Notes: a model not told the origin generated them from the letters alone. DNA of 17,500 bases from Neocallimastix lanati (nom. inval.) (GCA_016946835.1 JACVTC010000008.1:867501-885000); one strand, 5' to 3'; shown: positions 1 to 8,095, numbered from the stretch's first letter. Numbers and translations: made by a program.

Positions 1-309
1 ATGAGACGTGATAAGACCTTAAAGCTCTGCTGTAACCACTACATTACCTCTGATATGAAGCTTAGTCCAAATGTTGGTTCTGACCGTTCCTGGGTTTGGA
101 GTGTTGTTGCTGACTTTGCTGAAGAAGAAGCTAGACAAGAAACTTTAGCTATTCGTTTCGGTAACAGTGAAAACGCTAACAAGTTCAAGGCTCAATTTGA
201 AGAATGTCAAAAGATGAATGCTGAATTAGAAAAGAAGGGTGATAAAAAGGAAGAAGAAAAGAAGGAAGAAAAGAAGGAAGAAGAAAAGAAGGAAGAAAAG
301 AAGGAATAA
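1..309 (+). CDS. RANBP1: Ran-binding protein 1 (RanBP1/Yrb1), C-terminal part
   Basis: This is the 3' end of a RanBP1-type gene. The protein binds Ran-GTP and, with RanGAP, stimulates GTP hydrolysis and releases Ran from transport receptors on the cytoplasmic side of the nuclear pore. The visible 102 residues match the second half of the Ran-binding (PH-like) domain: [15 protein letters not shown] at the start, then [14 protein letters not shown] (about residues 20-33), [17 protein letters not shown] and [14 protein letters not shown]. RanBP1 proteins are usually about 200 residues, so the N-terminal part should lie left of the window and the ATG at base 1 is very probably an internal methionine. 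Residues from about 78 onward are almost only Lys and Glu, coded by a GAA/AAG run. The domain is recognised from conserved family motifs, so the identity is firm. Whether base 1 falls in mid-exon or at an exon edge cannot be seen. Confidence 0.9.
   Translation: MRRDKTLKLCCNHYITSDMKLSPNVGSDRSWVWSVVADFAEEEARQETLAIRFGNSENANKFKAQFEECQKMNAELEKKGDKKEEEKKEEKKEEEKKEEKKE
226..306 (+). repeat. GAA/AAG purine run coding a Lys/Glu tail
   Basis: A purine-only stretch of AAG and GAA codons codes the last ~27 residues of the RanBP1 protein in a [10 protein letters not shown]-like pattern. RanBP1 proteins elsewhere also end in charged tails, so some of this is normal. The near-perfect codon repetition suggests the tail length changes by replication slippage. 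Confidence 0.8.
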
Positions 310-929
310 ATTAAATAAAATAATACCTGTTTATTTAACAAAAAATTATTTTTTTTTAAAGATTCTTTCAATATATCAGCTTTTTCTTTTTATTACTTTA
401 TTTAAAAAGAATCGCATAAGTTATTAAATAATAAATTATTTAATATTATAAAAGAAAAAAATTATTATATTATTATAAGTTGTGTATAAAATGAAAAATT
501 TTATATATAATTTATGTTTTTTTTTTTAGCATATATATCAAATAGAAAAAAAAACTTTTTTTAAAAAAAAAAATTTAAAAATAAAATTAAAAATAAATAA
601 ATTAAAAAAAAAAATTAAAATAAATTATATTTTTATGACAAAAAAAATAATTATTATTATAATATTTAAAATTTAAATTACGTTAATTGTTATATATCTA
701 TGTTTTTTAAATTTTGTGCAAATACGAAGATCGTTTTTTATTATTGTAAAATATAAATATATATATATATTTTTTTGCTATATGAATTATTTATAAATAA
801 AGAAAGTTTTGTTTGATTGTTGGTTATGAATTTTAATGTATATTTATTGATATAGCCGTCCTTCTAGCTATGTGTGTATTAACGCAATAATTACTGCTAT
901 AAAAAAAAATGTATATATAAAATAATTAT
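310..929. other. AT-rich intergenic DNA, no gene seen
   Basis: The stretch between the RanBP1 stop codon and the first LINE. It is almost pure A/T with short homopolymer runs and no coding pattern on either strand. AATAAA hexamers overlapping and just after the stop codon (305-310 and 314-319) could serve as poly-A signals, but this hexamer is frequent by chance here. One less AT-rich patch at about 850-900 contains a short inverted repeat (852-856 with 867-871). I assign no function to it. Confidence 0.7.
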
Positions 930-943
930 ATCATTTTTTTATG
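930..943 (+). repeat. Left target-site duplication of LINE-1
   Basis: The 14 bases ATCATTTTTTTATG here are repeated exactly at 3883-3896, directly after the poly-A tail of LINE-1. The first A may belong to the tail, giving a 13-base core. Flanking direct repeats of this size, outside a 3' poly-A, are the signature of target-primed reverse transcription. The ATG ending this repeat is the start codon of the 919-residue open frame. Confidence 0.9.
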
Positions 944-3700
944 CCTTACTTTAACTGTGAAAATGTTGATAATTACCTTGAACAATTTAATAAATATGAA
1001 AAACTTTGCAAATTAATCAAGAAAACAAAGAGCAAATTTCGTTCTGCTAGATTTAAAGCTAATATAGTAAAAATTGGTAATTATTTTTTGAATAAAGATT
1101 TCAAAAATGGTTGGAGATGTTTAAAAAAAATGGCTAAACCATCGTATTCATCTACCTCCCCTACTTGCATAAAATCTAAATTTGGTCAAGATATTATCTC
1201 TCCTACTAAACAATTAGATAGATGGGCTGAATATTATAAAGATCTAGCTTTTGATCCCTCAGGTCACAGCCTTAATCGTAACTTCTGGATCCATGCTTTA
1301 AGGAATATTAGTCTTAGATCCTCTACCTGGAATATCAACGATCCCATTACGGTTGACGATATTAAAAAAACAATTTCATCTATGAAAAACAACAAAGCAC
1401 CCGGCCCCGATGGTATCCCGATTGAATTCTACAAAGCTCTGTTTTGCAATGAAGAATTACTAGAAACACATCCTGCTGCTGGAAAGTGTCTTAAATTGAT
1501 TTTTAATAAAATATGGAATGGGTCTTTTCCTAAAAAATGGAACTCAGCTTCTATTGTATCAATCCCTAAGAAAGGCGACCTATCAGATTGTAGTAATTAT
1601 CGAGGTATTTCTCTCATTAATGTTGGACTGAAAATCATTTCAAAAATTGTAACAGATAGAATATCTTCTTACGCACTCTCACACAATTTCATTAGACCTG
1701 AACAATTTGGCTTTCGCAACCGTGAAGAATGCATTAGTTTGTTCATTTCCGTTAGAGAAATATGCCAAAGAAGAAAATTTCAAGGAAAATTCACATATTT
1801 AGCCTTTTTAGATCTTAAAAAAGCTTATGATTCAGTTCCTATTTTTAACATTCTTACTAAATTATATCATTATGGCGTACGTGGTAGATGTTTTGATTTT
1901 CTTTGTAATTTATATACTTCATCTAAAGCTCGTGCTCGATTTGCTTCAATGTTATCAAATGAATTTCCTATTAAAAGAGGTGTTCGTCAAGGTTGTCCAT
2001 TATCTCCAATTTTATTCAATTTATTCATCAATGATATACTAAATGACTGTGAAAAGTATGGTGTTAATATTGGAAGAAAAAAGTGTTGTGGTGGACTCTT
2101 TGCTGATGATGTTGTTCTAATTGCTCCAAGTGCAAAAAATTTAGAAAAATTACTAAAAAAGGTACATAAATGGGCTAATTTAAATGAAATGACTTTTGGT
2201 ATTGAAAAATGTGCAACTATGGTTATAAAACCAATGAACTTCCAATCTCCTCCAAACTATAGTGACCCAACCTTCTATTTAGGAATGAATACTATTCCTA
2301 AAGTTTCTAGTTATATTTATCTTGGTATTCCTTTTTCTGATGATCTCTTACTAGAACACATTATATCTCACATGCATTTTAAAGTTAGAAAATCCCTTCT
2401 TTCATTTACACATTTCTTCTCAAATAAACTTATCCCTATTGCATACAAGAAAAAAGTTCTTCAATCCTTTGTTATTAGTAAAGTAATTTATTATTCTCCT
2501 TTACTTGGTTCAAACAAATCCAGAACGGCCAGAATTCAAACATTAATTAATACTGGTCTATTTTGGTGTATCGGCTCCTTCTCTAAAAATGGTAAAACAA
2601 GTTCAGAAGACAATGACTATATTAGACATAATTCTACTATGAGTACTTATGCTTTATCTCGAGATCTAAGCATTCCTCCTATTGCTGGTGTCTGTGCAGC
2701 CTTACAGATTAAATCATTTGCAAAATGGAGTAAATCAAACTGTATTATAAAGGATCTTATTAAATCTATTCCCAAAATGCATCATTATTCCTGGACTAAA
2801 GAATCTAGAACACTGTATAAAAAAATCAAAAAATATAAATGTGAAAAATATGACGATATTTTAGAACGTTACTGGAAATCAGTTGCCAAATTTCAAGGTA
2901 TTAAAGGTCAAAATTACGATAGTAATAAGTTCTCAAACAATAAAGCTATAATTATGCTTAGTTTAAAATATCCCCAATTCAACTTAGGGTTTTCGTGGAT
3001 TATTCGTTTACGCTGTGGTTATAAATACAATACTACTATTGCTATTAGAATGGGTAGAGTTTCAGAAGATTGTCCCAAGTATTGCCCCTGTTGTGGCGAA
3101 GATAAACAATCTTTTGAACATTGGATTTTTAAATGCGATGCTCTTGCATCTTTTAGATGGAATTCTTTAAATTTCATCGATGATCTCTATGTTTTATTTC
3201 TTAGGAAGATTAGAGTGTTTAATCCTCTTTCTTCCTATGACTCTATTTCTAATTTTGAAGATTATATCAATCATTATATATACTTGTTCCTTCTTGGTGG
3301 GACTTTAGTTTTAAATGAGCTACATTTCGATAGTGGGGAACAGAGACAATTAAATGAACTACTTTTCAAAGGTTCATCTGAGTCACCTGTTCCAAAAATT
3401 GTGGGCTTGGCGGAATTCTTAACAAGTGCAATACCTATCATTAGTAGTTCGTTTGAGCTATTATTTGATAGGTATTGCAAAATATCAAACTTATCCAAGA
3501 GCGTCGACGTCGTACTGATAAGGCATAATGATAATACAGGATCGTCATCTATTGCTACGAAGGATGAATCTCTCCCTAGTAGTTCAATAAATGATGAGTC
3601 CGGGGAGAGTTTAGTGGACACCACACTATCTATTTTAAAGATGTTACTTCTAGGTTTTATTTCTTTTTTATTTGATAGGAAGGGAAAAATTCCCGCATAG
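941..3700 (+). CDS. LINE-1 ORF2 fragment: reverse transcriptase with zinc knuckle
   Basis: A 919-residue product that would copy LINE RNA into DNA at a chromosomal nick. Visible motifs (approximate residues): APGPDGIPIEFYKA at 153, SNYRGISLINVGLKIISKIV at 217, FLDLKKAYDSVP at 288 (first catalytic Asp), KRGVRQGCPLSPILFN at 346, the catalytic box GGLFADDVVL at 383, and YLGIPF at 460. A zinc knuckle CPCC-x8-H-x4-C lies near 714-731. FADD rather than YADD, the EFYKA motif and the C-terminal knuckle are typical of L1-like elements. After the knuckle come about 180 residues shared in part with LINE-2. No RNase H domain is recognisable. The frame is unbroken, but the ATG lies in the target-site duplication, so the natural protein started further upstream and included an endonuclease. 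This copy alone is unlikely to be autonomous. Confidence 0.93.
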   Translation: MPYFNCENVDNYLEQFNKYEKLCKLIKKTKSKFRSARFKANIVKIGNYFLNKDFKNGWRCLKKMAKPSYSSTSPTCIKSKFGQDIISPTKQLDRWAEYYKDLAFDPSGHSLNRNFWIHALRNISLRSSTWNINDPITVDDIKKTISSMKNNKAPGPDGIPIEFYKALFCNEELLETHPAAGKCLKLIFNKIWNGSFPKKWNSASIVSIPKKGDLSDCSNYRGISLINVGLKIISKIVTDRISSYALSHNFIRPEQFGFRNREECISLFISVREICQRRKFQGKFTYLAFLDLKKAYDSVPIFNILTKLYHYGVRGRCFDFLCNLYTSSKARARFASMLSNEFPIKRGVRQGCPLSPILFNLFINDILNDCEKYGVNIGRKKCCGGLFADDVVLIAPSAKNLEKLLKKVHKWANLNEMTFGIEKCATMVIKPMNFQSPPNYSDPTFYLGMNTIPKVSSYIYLGIPFSDDLLLEHIISHMHFKVRKSLLSFTHFFSNKLIPIAYKKKVLQSFVISKVIYYSPLLGSNKSRTARIQTLINTGLFWCIGSFSKNGKTSSEDNDYIRHNSTMSTYALSRDLSIPPIAGVCAALQIKSFAKWSKSNCIIKDLIKSIPKMHHYSWTKESRTLYKKIKKYKCEKYDDILERYWKSVAKFQGIKGQNYDSNKFSNNKAIIMLSLKYPQFNLGFSWIIRLRCGYKYNTTIAIRMGRVSEDCPKYCPCCGEDKQSFEHWIFKCDALASFRWNSLNFIDDLYVLFLRKIRVFNPLSSYDSISNFEDYINHYIYLFLLGGTLVLNELHFDSGEQRQLNELLFKGSSESPVPKIVGLAEFLTSAIPIISSSFELLFDRYCKISNLSKSVDVVLIRHNDNTGSSSIATKDESLPSSSINDESGESLVDTTLSILKMLLLGFISFLFDRKGKIPA

Positions 3701-3710
3701 TACAACTTGC

Positions 3711-3730
3711 CGAAATACATAGTATTTTCG
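3711..3730 (+). other. Hairpin in LINE-1 3' UTR
   Basis: CGAAATAC and GTATTTTCG pair around a 3-base ATA loop, giving 8 base pairs with one bulged T, ten bases after the stop codon. In some LINEs the reverse transcriptase recognises a 3' stem-loop of its RNA. That role here is inference, supported by a hairpin in a similar place in LINE-2. Confidence 0.5.
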
Positions 3731-3816
3731 AGCTTTTTTATTTTTTTATTTTTTATTTTTTTATTTTTAATTTCAAATGTACTTTTCACCTACATGTATT
3801 TTTTAAAATAAAATTT

Positions 3817-3822
3817 AATAAA
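3817..3822 (+). promoter_or_regulatory. AATAAA poly-A signal of LINE-1
   Basis: AATAAA lies about 29 bases before the start of the poly-A tail, a normal spacing for a cleavage signal. LINE-2 has the same hexamer at a similar distance from its tail. Confidence 0.55.
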
Positions 3823-3848
3823 GTTTTGGAAGTGTATTCTCTTCCCTG

Positions 3849-3851
<3 letters not shown>

Positions 3852-3883
<32 letters not shown>
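3852..3883 (+). repeat. Poly-A tail of LINE-1
   Basis: About 32 uninterrupted A residues close the 3' end of LINE-1, and the second target-site copy follows directly. The unbroken tail suggests a fairly recent insertion, though A runs in this genome also change by slippage. Confidence 0.9.
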
Positions 3884-3887
<4 letters not shown>

Positions 3888-3896
3888 TTTTTTATG
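3883..3896 (+). repeat. Right target-site duplication of LINE-1
   Basis: Exact second copy of the bases at 930-943. Only 9 bases (3897-3905) separate it from the left target-site copy of LINE-2. Confidence 0.9.
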
Positions 3897-3905
3897 TTTA
3901 TTATT

Positions 3906-3918
3906 TTTTTATTTATGG
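3906..3918 (+). repeat. Left target-site duplication of LINE-2
   Basis: TTTTTATTTATGG here is repeated exactly at 8144-8156 right after the LINE-2 poly-A tail. It fixes the 5' edge of LINE-2 at 3919, where the Ser/Thr-coding hexamer repeat starts. Confidence 0.88.
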
Positions 3919-4105
3919 TACAAGTTCAAGTACAAGCTCAAGTTCAAGTTCAAGTACAAGTTTAAGTACAAGTTCAAGTACAGGTTCAAGTTCAAGTTCA
4001 AGTCCAAGTTCAAGTACAATTTCAAGTTCAAGTTCAAGTACAAGTTCAAGTACAAGTTCAAGTTCAAGTTCAAGTTCAAGTACAAGTTCAAGTTCAATTT
4101 CAAAT
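3919..4105 (+). repeat. TCAAGT-type hexamer repeat coding Ser/Thr
   Basis: A degenerate tandem repeat of TCAAGT and ACAAGT units. In the LINE-2 frame it reads as an almost pure Ser/Thr run. Because the unit length is a multiple of three, the other frames and the opposite strand also stay open, giving spurious low-complexity frames here. Confidence 0.88.
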
Positions 4106-7100
4106 TTATGTTTAAATTCAGTTTCAAGCTCAGATTCAAATTCAAATTTCAGTTCAATCAATTATAATAATTCCAATAATATTAATAACACTCATATTAA
4201 TAATAATACAGTTAAAGAATTTTCTCTATGTGTCAGTTGGAATACTAATGGATGGAACTTTGATAAAAAAGACAGTGTTGAATTCTTTATTTCAATGTAC
4301 AAACCACTTTTCTTATGCTTTCAGGAAACAGGAAATGGTTCAGGTTCTAGCAGTAAATATCCATGTCGAGTATCATTAAAAAACTACAAACATTTCTTCA
4401 AAAAAGCTAATAATGAAATTCCCGGTAAAAGAGGTCTTTATATTGGGTTTCATAATTCTTGTCAAGCCTCTCTTGAAAACAACACTTATGAGTATATTAT
4501 TTCCTTGTATACTTATAATTTTTGGAATTTCACTAAATGTTCTATTGGTAATGTGTACGTACCTCATAGTGGCCATAGCCTTCATGCTAGAGCTGCTAGA
4601 ATTGAAATATTGTCTTGGTTAAATAGTCACTCTTCTCATCCTTCAATGTTGGTTGGTGATTTTAATTTACCTACTGAGAAATTAAGTAATTTGCTCTCTA
4701 AATTTAGTAATTGGAAAATTCTTCCCTTATGGGGCTCCCCAATTTCATGGAGTAGAGGTAATAGAGAATCTGATATAGATCATGCGATTGTCAATGATCA
4801 TATGTTAGATTTACTTTCATATGGTACTTTTATTGACTTTCCCCCCATTTCGGATCATAAACCTTTATTAATAAAAGGTAAATGTTTTTCATCAGTTAAT
4901 TCAGATAATTCTTTCTCTCTGCCTAAAAAGACAGTTAAATGGGATAGATTAAAATGTATAAATGAAAAAGAATCAATTTTTGACAACAACTATTTTAGTG
5001 TATTAGAGGAAGTGATTCCAGATCCTAATATTAGTATTGATGATATTTCAAAGAAATTTATTTCAACTTCATTCAATATTGCTAAGGAACTTAATATCAC
5101 GTCAATTTCAGAAGTTCGAAAATCTTTTTTTCATATGTCGCAGAAAATATTTAATTTGCAAAAACTCAAAATGAAATTATATAAATCCATTAAAAGAAGA
5201 GGTTCTTATCATAATTTAGATGAATTTGAAGAATTAATTGATAAATATAATAGAATGTGCAAAATTATTCATCATATGTGTAATATTTATAGGAAAACTG
5301 AATACCAACATTGGATTAATACAGGATGTGAATATATGAAATCTCATAACCCTAAAAAAGCTTGGAAATGGCTTAAAACAACAGCAAAAGTAGATAAATT
5401 TAAAAATATGTCAAATTCTCCAGTAAAGGACAAAAATGGTAAACTAGCTACTTCTACTAAAGAACAGTTAGAAGTATGGCACAATCACTATAAAAAACTT
5501 GCTTCAAGCCATTCTGATATCAATAGTGCATTAATCGAATGGTATAATAAATTTTCCAATGGAACAATTAGGTATACGAGACACAATGAATGGGATATAA
5601 ATCAAGACATCAGTATAGAAGAAATTAGAGAAGCAATTTTGGCTACTCCAAATTTTAAAGCTTCAGGCCCGGATGGAATTCCTATTGAATTTTATAAAGC
5701 TTTAATTCCTCCGGATGACGAAAATTCAGTAAATAATTCTTCTTCTGGTTTAAATTGTTTACAGAAGATATACTCAAGAATTTGGAATGGAGAATTTCCT
5801 AGCTCATGGAATGAAGCAAGTATTATATCTATTCCTAAAAAAGGAGATGATCTATCTGATTGTGACAATTATCGAGGTATCTCTCTGATTAACAATGGTA
5901 TTAAACTCATTTCGAAAATAGTCTCCAAAAGAATTTCAGAATATGGACTTAAAAATAATTTTATTAGGCCAGAGCAATTTGGATTTCGTACTAAAGAAGA
6001 ATGTGTTAGTTTATTTATTTCAATTCGAGAAATTTGTCAAAGGCGTAAAAATGATAATAAAGAAACTTACCTAGCTTTTCTAGATTTAAAAAAGGCATAT
6101 GATTCTGTTCCAATAGGTAATATTTTATATAAATTAGATGCTTTAGGTATTAGAGGTAAATGTTATCAATTTATAAAAAATCTATATTTGACATCCAAAG
6201 CTAGTGTTAAAATTGATGATCAATATTCGGAATCTTTTAATATTATGAAAGGAGTTAGACAAGGTTGTCCACTATCACCAATTCTTTTCAATCTTTTTAT
6301 TAATGACATTTTTAATGATGTTTCAGAACTTGGAATTCCTTTAGGCGAATCTAGATGTTGTGGTGGACTCTTTGCAGATGATATTGTTCTATGCGCACCG
6401 TCAAGAACTAAGTTGAAAAAAATGCTTAAGAAGATAAATGAATGGGCTAAATTTAATATGATGAATTTTGGAATTAATAAGTGTGCAACGATGGTGATTC
6501 GACCAGACACACCTCTTTTTCAAAATAAAAGAGATCCTACTTTTTATCTTGCTGGTCAACCAATTCCAATAACTAAATGTTATACCTATTTAGGTATACC
6601 ATTTGATAAAAGCTTATCGTTGAAACCTATTATTAAATTACTTAACTCTAAAGTAACTAAAGCTCTCTTTTCTGTTAGTAAATTTCTTTCAAATTCCAAA
6701 ATTCCTATTCCATTTAAGAAGATTATAATTAACTCTTATGTACTTAGTAAAGTCTCTTACTTTGCACCTTTACTTGGTTCGAATAAAACGAGAACAAATA
6801 ATACTCAGAAATTAATTAATAAAGGATTAAGATGGATTGCAGGTATACAAAAAGCCAAATCATTTATTAATGTATATTCTATTTCAAAAGATTTACATAT
6901 TCCTCCATTGTCAGCTAAGTGTGCTTTGTCTCAGGTCAAATGTTTTGATAAATGGAAAAATTCAAATTGTATTATTTCCTATTTAGTTAATAATATTCCA
7001 AAATCTAGAAAATATACATGGACAAAAGAAAGTAGAACTCTTAAACGTAAACTAGAGAAAAGAGGTAATAACGATAATAAAATCAAGGATTTTTATTGGA

Positions 7101-7882
7101 AAAGAGATATGAAAATCAATTCTATTAAAGCTGAGTTTTATGACAAAAACAAATTCGAAGAAACATCAAAATTTATAAAACTTTGTTATGACTATCCTGA
7201 TCTTTCATATGGTTTCTATTGGCTATTGAGAGCACGAAGCGGATATAGATTAGATGCTAGAATTGCTAAAGCTGCAAAAATAGTGGACCAAATGTGTCCT
7301 AATTTTTGTCCCTGTTGTAAAAGTAATAAACAATGGATAAGTCATTGGTTAATTGATTGTCCCTTTTTCAATCATACTCGTAGTAAAGTTAATGATAAAA
7401 TTTTATTTTTATATAATGCTTTTTACCGTGGCAACCTAACAAATGATATTGTTAATAGTAATAATGATAATAGTAATAGTAATAATAGTAATAGTTATAA
7501 TAGTAATAATAATATTAGTAATAGTATTTTTAGTAATGTTAGTAATAGTATTGAAAATAATGTGTATATTGATTCTAGTGTGTGTGAAAAAGTGTTTAAT
7601 TTCCTTCTTGGAGGTCGAAGTATTAATAACAGTACAAGGGAATGGAAGGATCTATTTAAGTGCCAGATGAAATCAGGTGCTTATTCTGATACTCCGTTCT
7701 TAGTGGTTACTGCGGCACTTCTCCAATCGATTATACCTATTGCTATTGGCCAGCAATGGTCTTTGTTCAATAGGTTCAAATCGAATCGTACTACTACTAC
7801 CAAGAGCGTCAATGCTGAAGAAACAGTAAGACAGGCCAGCAGGGCTAGCGCAACCAATGAAGATCATAATTTTGTATCTTAA
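3920..7882 (+). CDS. LINE-2 ORF2 (5'-partial): endonuclease-reverse transcriptase
   Basis: The protein nicks target DNA and primes reverse transcription there. The frame is open from the element edge; the first in-frame ATG is 4295 (1195 residues), but 125 in-frame codons precede it. They include a Ser/Thr run and SWNTNG at 4235, the Asn motif that opens an EEP-type endonuclease, so starting at 4295 would drop a catalytic residue. Counting from Met 4295: QET (10-12), GDFN (121-124), SDIDH (159-163) and SDHKPL (186-191) complete the endonuclease. The reverse transcriptase has SGPDGIPIEFYKA at about 457, YRGISLIN at 526, LDLKKAYDS at 597, RQGCPLSPILFN at 655 and GGLFADDIVL at 689. A zinc knuckle CPCC-x8-H-x4-C lies near 1005. 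An Asn/Ser run (about 1050-1085) precedes the FLLGG-type C-terminal domain. All visible catalytic residues are intact and there is no frameshift or stop. Confidence 0.93.
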   Translation, partial: TSSSTSSSSSSSTSLSTSSSTGSSSSSSPSSSTISSSSSSTSSSTSSSSSSSSSTSSSSISNLCLNSVSSSDSNSNFSSINYNNSNNINNTHINNNTVKEFSLCVSWNTNGWNFDKKDSVEFFISMYKPLFLCFQETGNGSGSSSKYPCRVSLKNYKHFFKKANNEIPGKRGLYIGFHNSCQASLENNTYEYIISLYTYNFWNFTKCSIGNVYVPHSGHSLHARAARIEILSWLNSHSSHPSMLVGDFNLPTEKLSNLLSKFSNWKILPLWGSPISWSRGNRESDIDHAIVNDHMLDLLSYGTFIDFPPISDHKPLLIKGKCFSSVNSDNSFSLPKKTVKWDRLKCINEKESIFDNNYFSVLEEVIPDPNISIDDISKKFISTSFNIAKELNITSISEVRKSFFHMSQKIFNLQKLKMKLYKSIKRRGSYHNLDEFEELIDKYNRMCKIIHHMCNIYRKTEYQHWINTGCEYMKSHNPKKAWKWLKTTAKVDKFKNMSNSPVKDKNGKLATSTKEQLEVWHNHYKKLASSHSDINSALIEWYNKFSNGTIRYTRHNEWDINQDISIEEIREAILATPNFKASGPDGIPIEFYKALIPPDDENSVNNSSSGLNCLQKIYSRIWNGEFPSSWNEASIISIPKKGDDLSDCDNYRGISLINNGIKLISKIVSKRISEYGLKNNFIRPEQFGFRTKEECVSLFISIREICQRRKNDNKETYLAFLDLKKAYDSVPIGNILYKLDALGIRGKCYQFIKNLYLTSKASVKIDDQYSESFNIMKGVRQGCPLSPILFNLFINDIFNDVSELGIPLGESRCCGGLFADDIVLCAPSRTKLKKMLKKINEWAKFNMMNFGINKCATMVIRPDTPLFQNKRDPTFYLAGQPIPITKCYTYLGIPFDKSLSLKPIIKLLNSKVTKALFSVSKFLSNSKIPIPFKKIIINSYVLSKVSYFAPLLGSNKTRTNNTQKLINKGLRWIAGIQKAKSFINVYSISKDLHIPPLSAKCALSQVKCFDKWKNSNCIISYLVNNIPKSRKYTWTKESRTLKRKLEKRGNNDNKIKDFYWKRDMKINSIKAEFYDKNKFEETSKFIKLCYDYPDLSYGFYWLLRARSGYRLDARIAKAAKIVDQMCPNFCPCCKSNKQWISHWLIDCPFFNHTRSKVNDKILFLYNAFYRGNLTNDIVNSNNDNSNSNNSNSYNSNNNISNSIFSNVSNSIENNVYIDSSVCEKVFNFLLGGRSINNSTREWKDLFKCQMKSGAYSDTPFLVVTAALLQSIIPIAIGQQWSLFNRFKSNRTTTTKSVNAEETVRQASRASATNEDHNFVS
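7443..7560 (+). repeat. AATAGT-rich microsatellite inside LINE-2 coding DNA
   Basis: Interrupted repeats of AATAGT and AATAAT code an Asn/Ser-rich segment between the zinc knuckle and the C-terminal domain of LINE-2. At the matching place LINE-1 has ordinary sequence, so the run is an expansion particular to LINE-2 or its lineage. Confidence 0.8.
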
Positions 7883-7913
7883 AATTATGATTAACATTGC
7901 GAAGTCAAAGTTA

Positions 7914-7937
7914 ATTATTATACTTCAGTATAATAAT
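7914..7937 (+). other. Perfect hairpin in LINE-2 3' UTR
   Basis: ATTATTATAC, loop TTCA, GTATAATAAT: ten perfect base pairs with a four-base loop, 31 bases after the stop codon. A direct repeat, TTG(C/T)GAAGTC, lies on each side (7897-7906 and 7942-7951). It is probably an RNA structure in the LINE transcript; binding by the reverse transcriptase is inference. Confidence 0.6.
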
Positions 7938-8062
7938 GCCCTTGTGAAGTCTTACAAATATTAATTAAATGAAACTAGAATATATTATACCATTATTTTA
8001 TTTTTATTTTGTGTTTTATTTTTTGTTTATTTTTTTATCTTTTTTTTTTTTTATTATTTTAT

Positions 8063-8095
8063 TACATGTATTTTATCAAATATTTAATTAATAAA
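8063..8095 (+). promoter_or_regulatory. Shared LINE 3' motif TACATGTATTTT and AATAAA
   Basis: TACATGTATTTT (8063-8074) occurs exactly in the LINE-1 3' UTR as well (3791-3802). In both elements it follows a T-rich stretch and is followed within about 30 bases by AATAAA (8090-8095 here) and then poly-A. The first eight bases are a palindrome. The AATAAA is probably the cleavage signal. The role of the conserved 12-mer is unknown. Confidence 0.6.

Larger units (their letters stand above)
944..3883 (+). mobile_element. LINE-1: 5'-truncated non-LTR retrotransposon
   Basis: The element is bounded by the target-site duplication at 930-943 and 3883-3896 and ends in about 32 A residues (3852-3883). 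It carries one long frame with reverse transcriptase, zinc knuckle and C-terminal domain, then a 3' UTR of about 150 bases. It lacks the endonuclease domain found in LINE-2. Its first residues align with the linker between endonuclease and reverse transcriptase of LINE-2 (both have a K/N-rich helix ending in W-x-W/C-L-K), so the copy is cut at its 5' end, as is common when reverse transcription stops early. There are no LTRs. Motifs place it in the L1-like group; I cannot assign a named family. Confidence 0.92.

Noticed and set aside
239-427. A second + strand frame overlapping the RanBP1 end
   Set aside because: It is an out-of-frame reading of the purine repeat followed by AT-rich UTR, with no recognisable family.
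850-900. Possible small RNA gene in a less AT-rich patch with ATAGC/GCTAT inverted repeat
   Set aside because: The stem is only five base pairs with a ten-base loop. No tRNA, snoRNA or snRNA pattern could be fitted.
3274-3789. A 171-residue open frame on the - strand
   Set aside because: It lies opposite the LINE-1 C-terminal coding region and UTR, shows no domain, and is the mirror of a well-supported + strand frame.
3826-4167. Open frames on both strands over the TCAAGT hexamer repeat (low-complexity Lys/Phe, Asn/Leu and Glu/Leu products)
   Set aside because: They are by-products of a repeat whose unit is a multiple of three. Only the frame continuous with the LINE-2 endonuclease has domain support.
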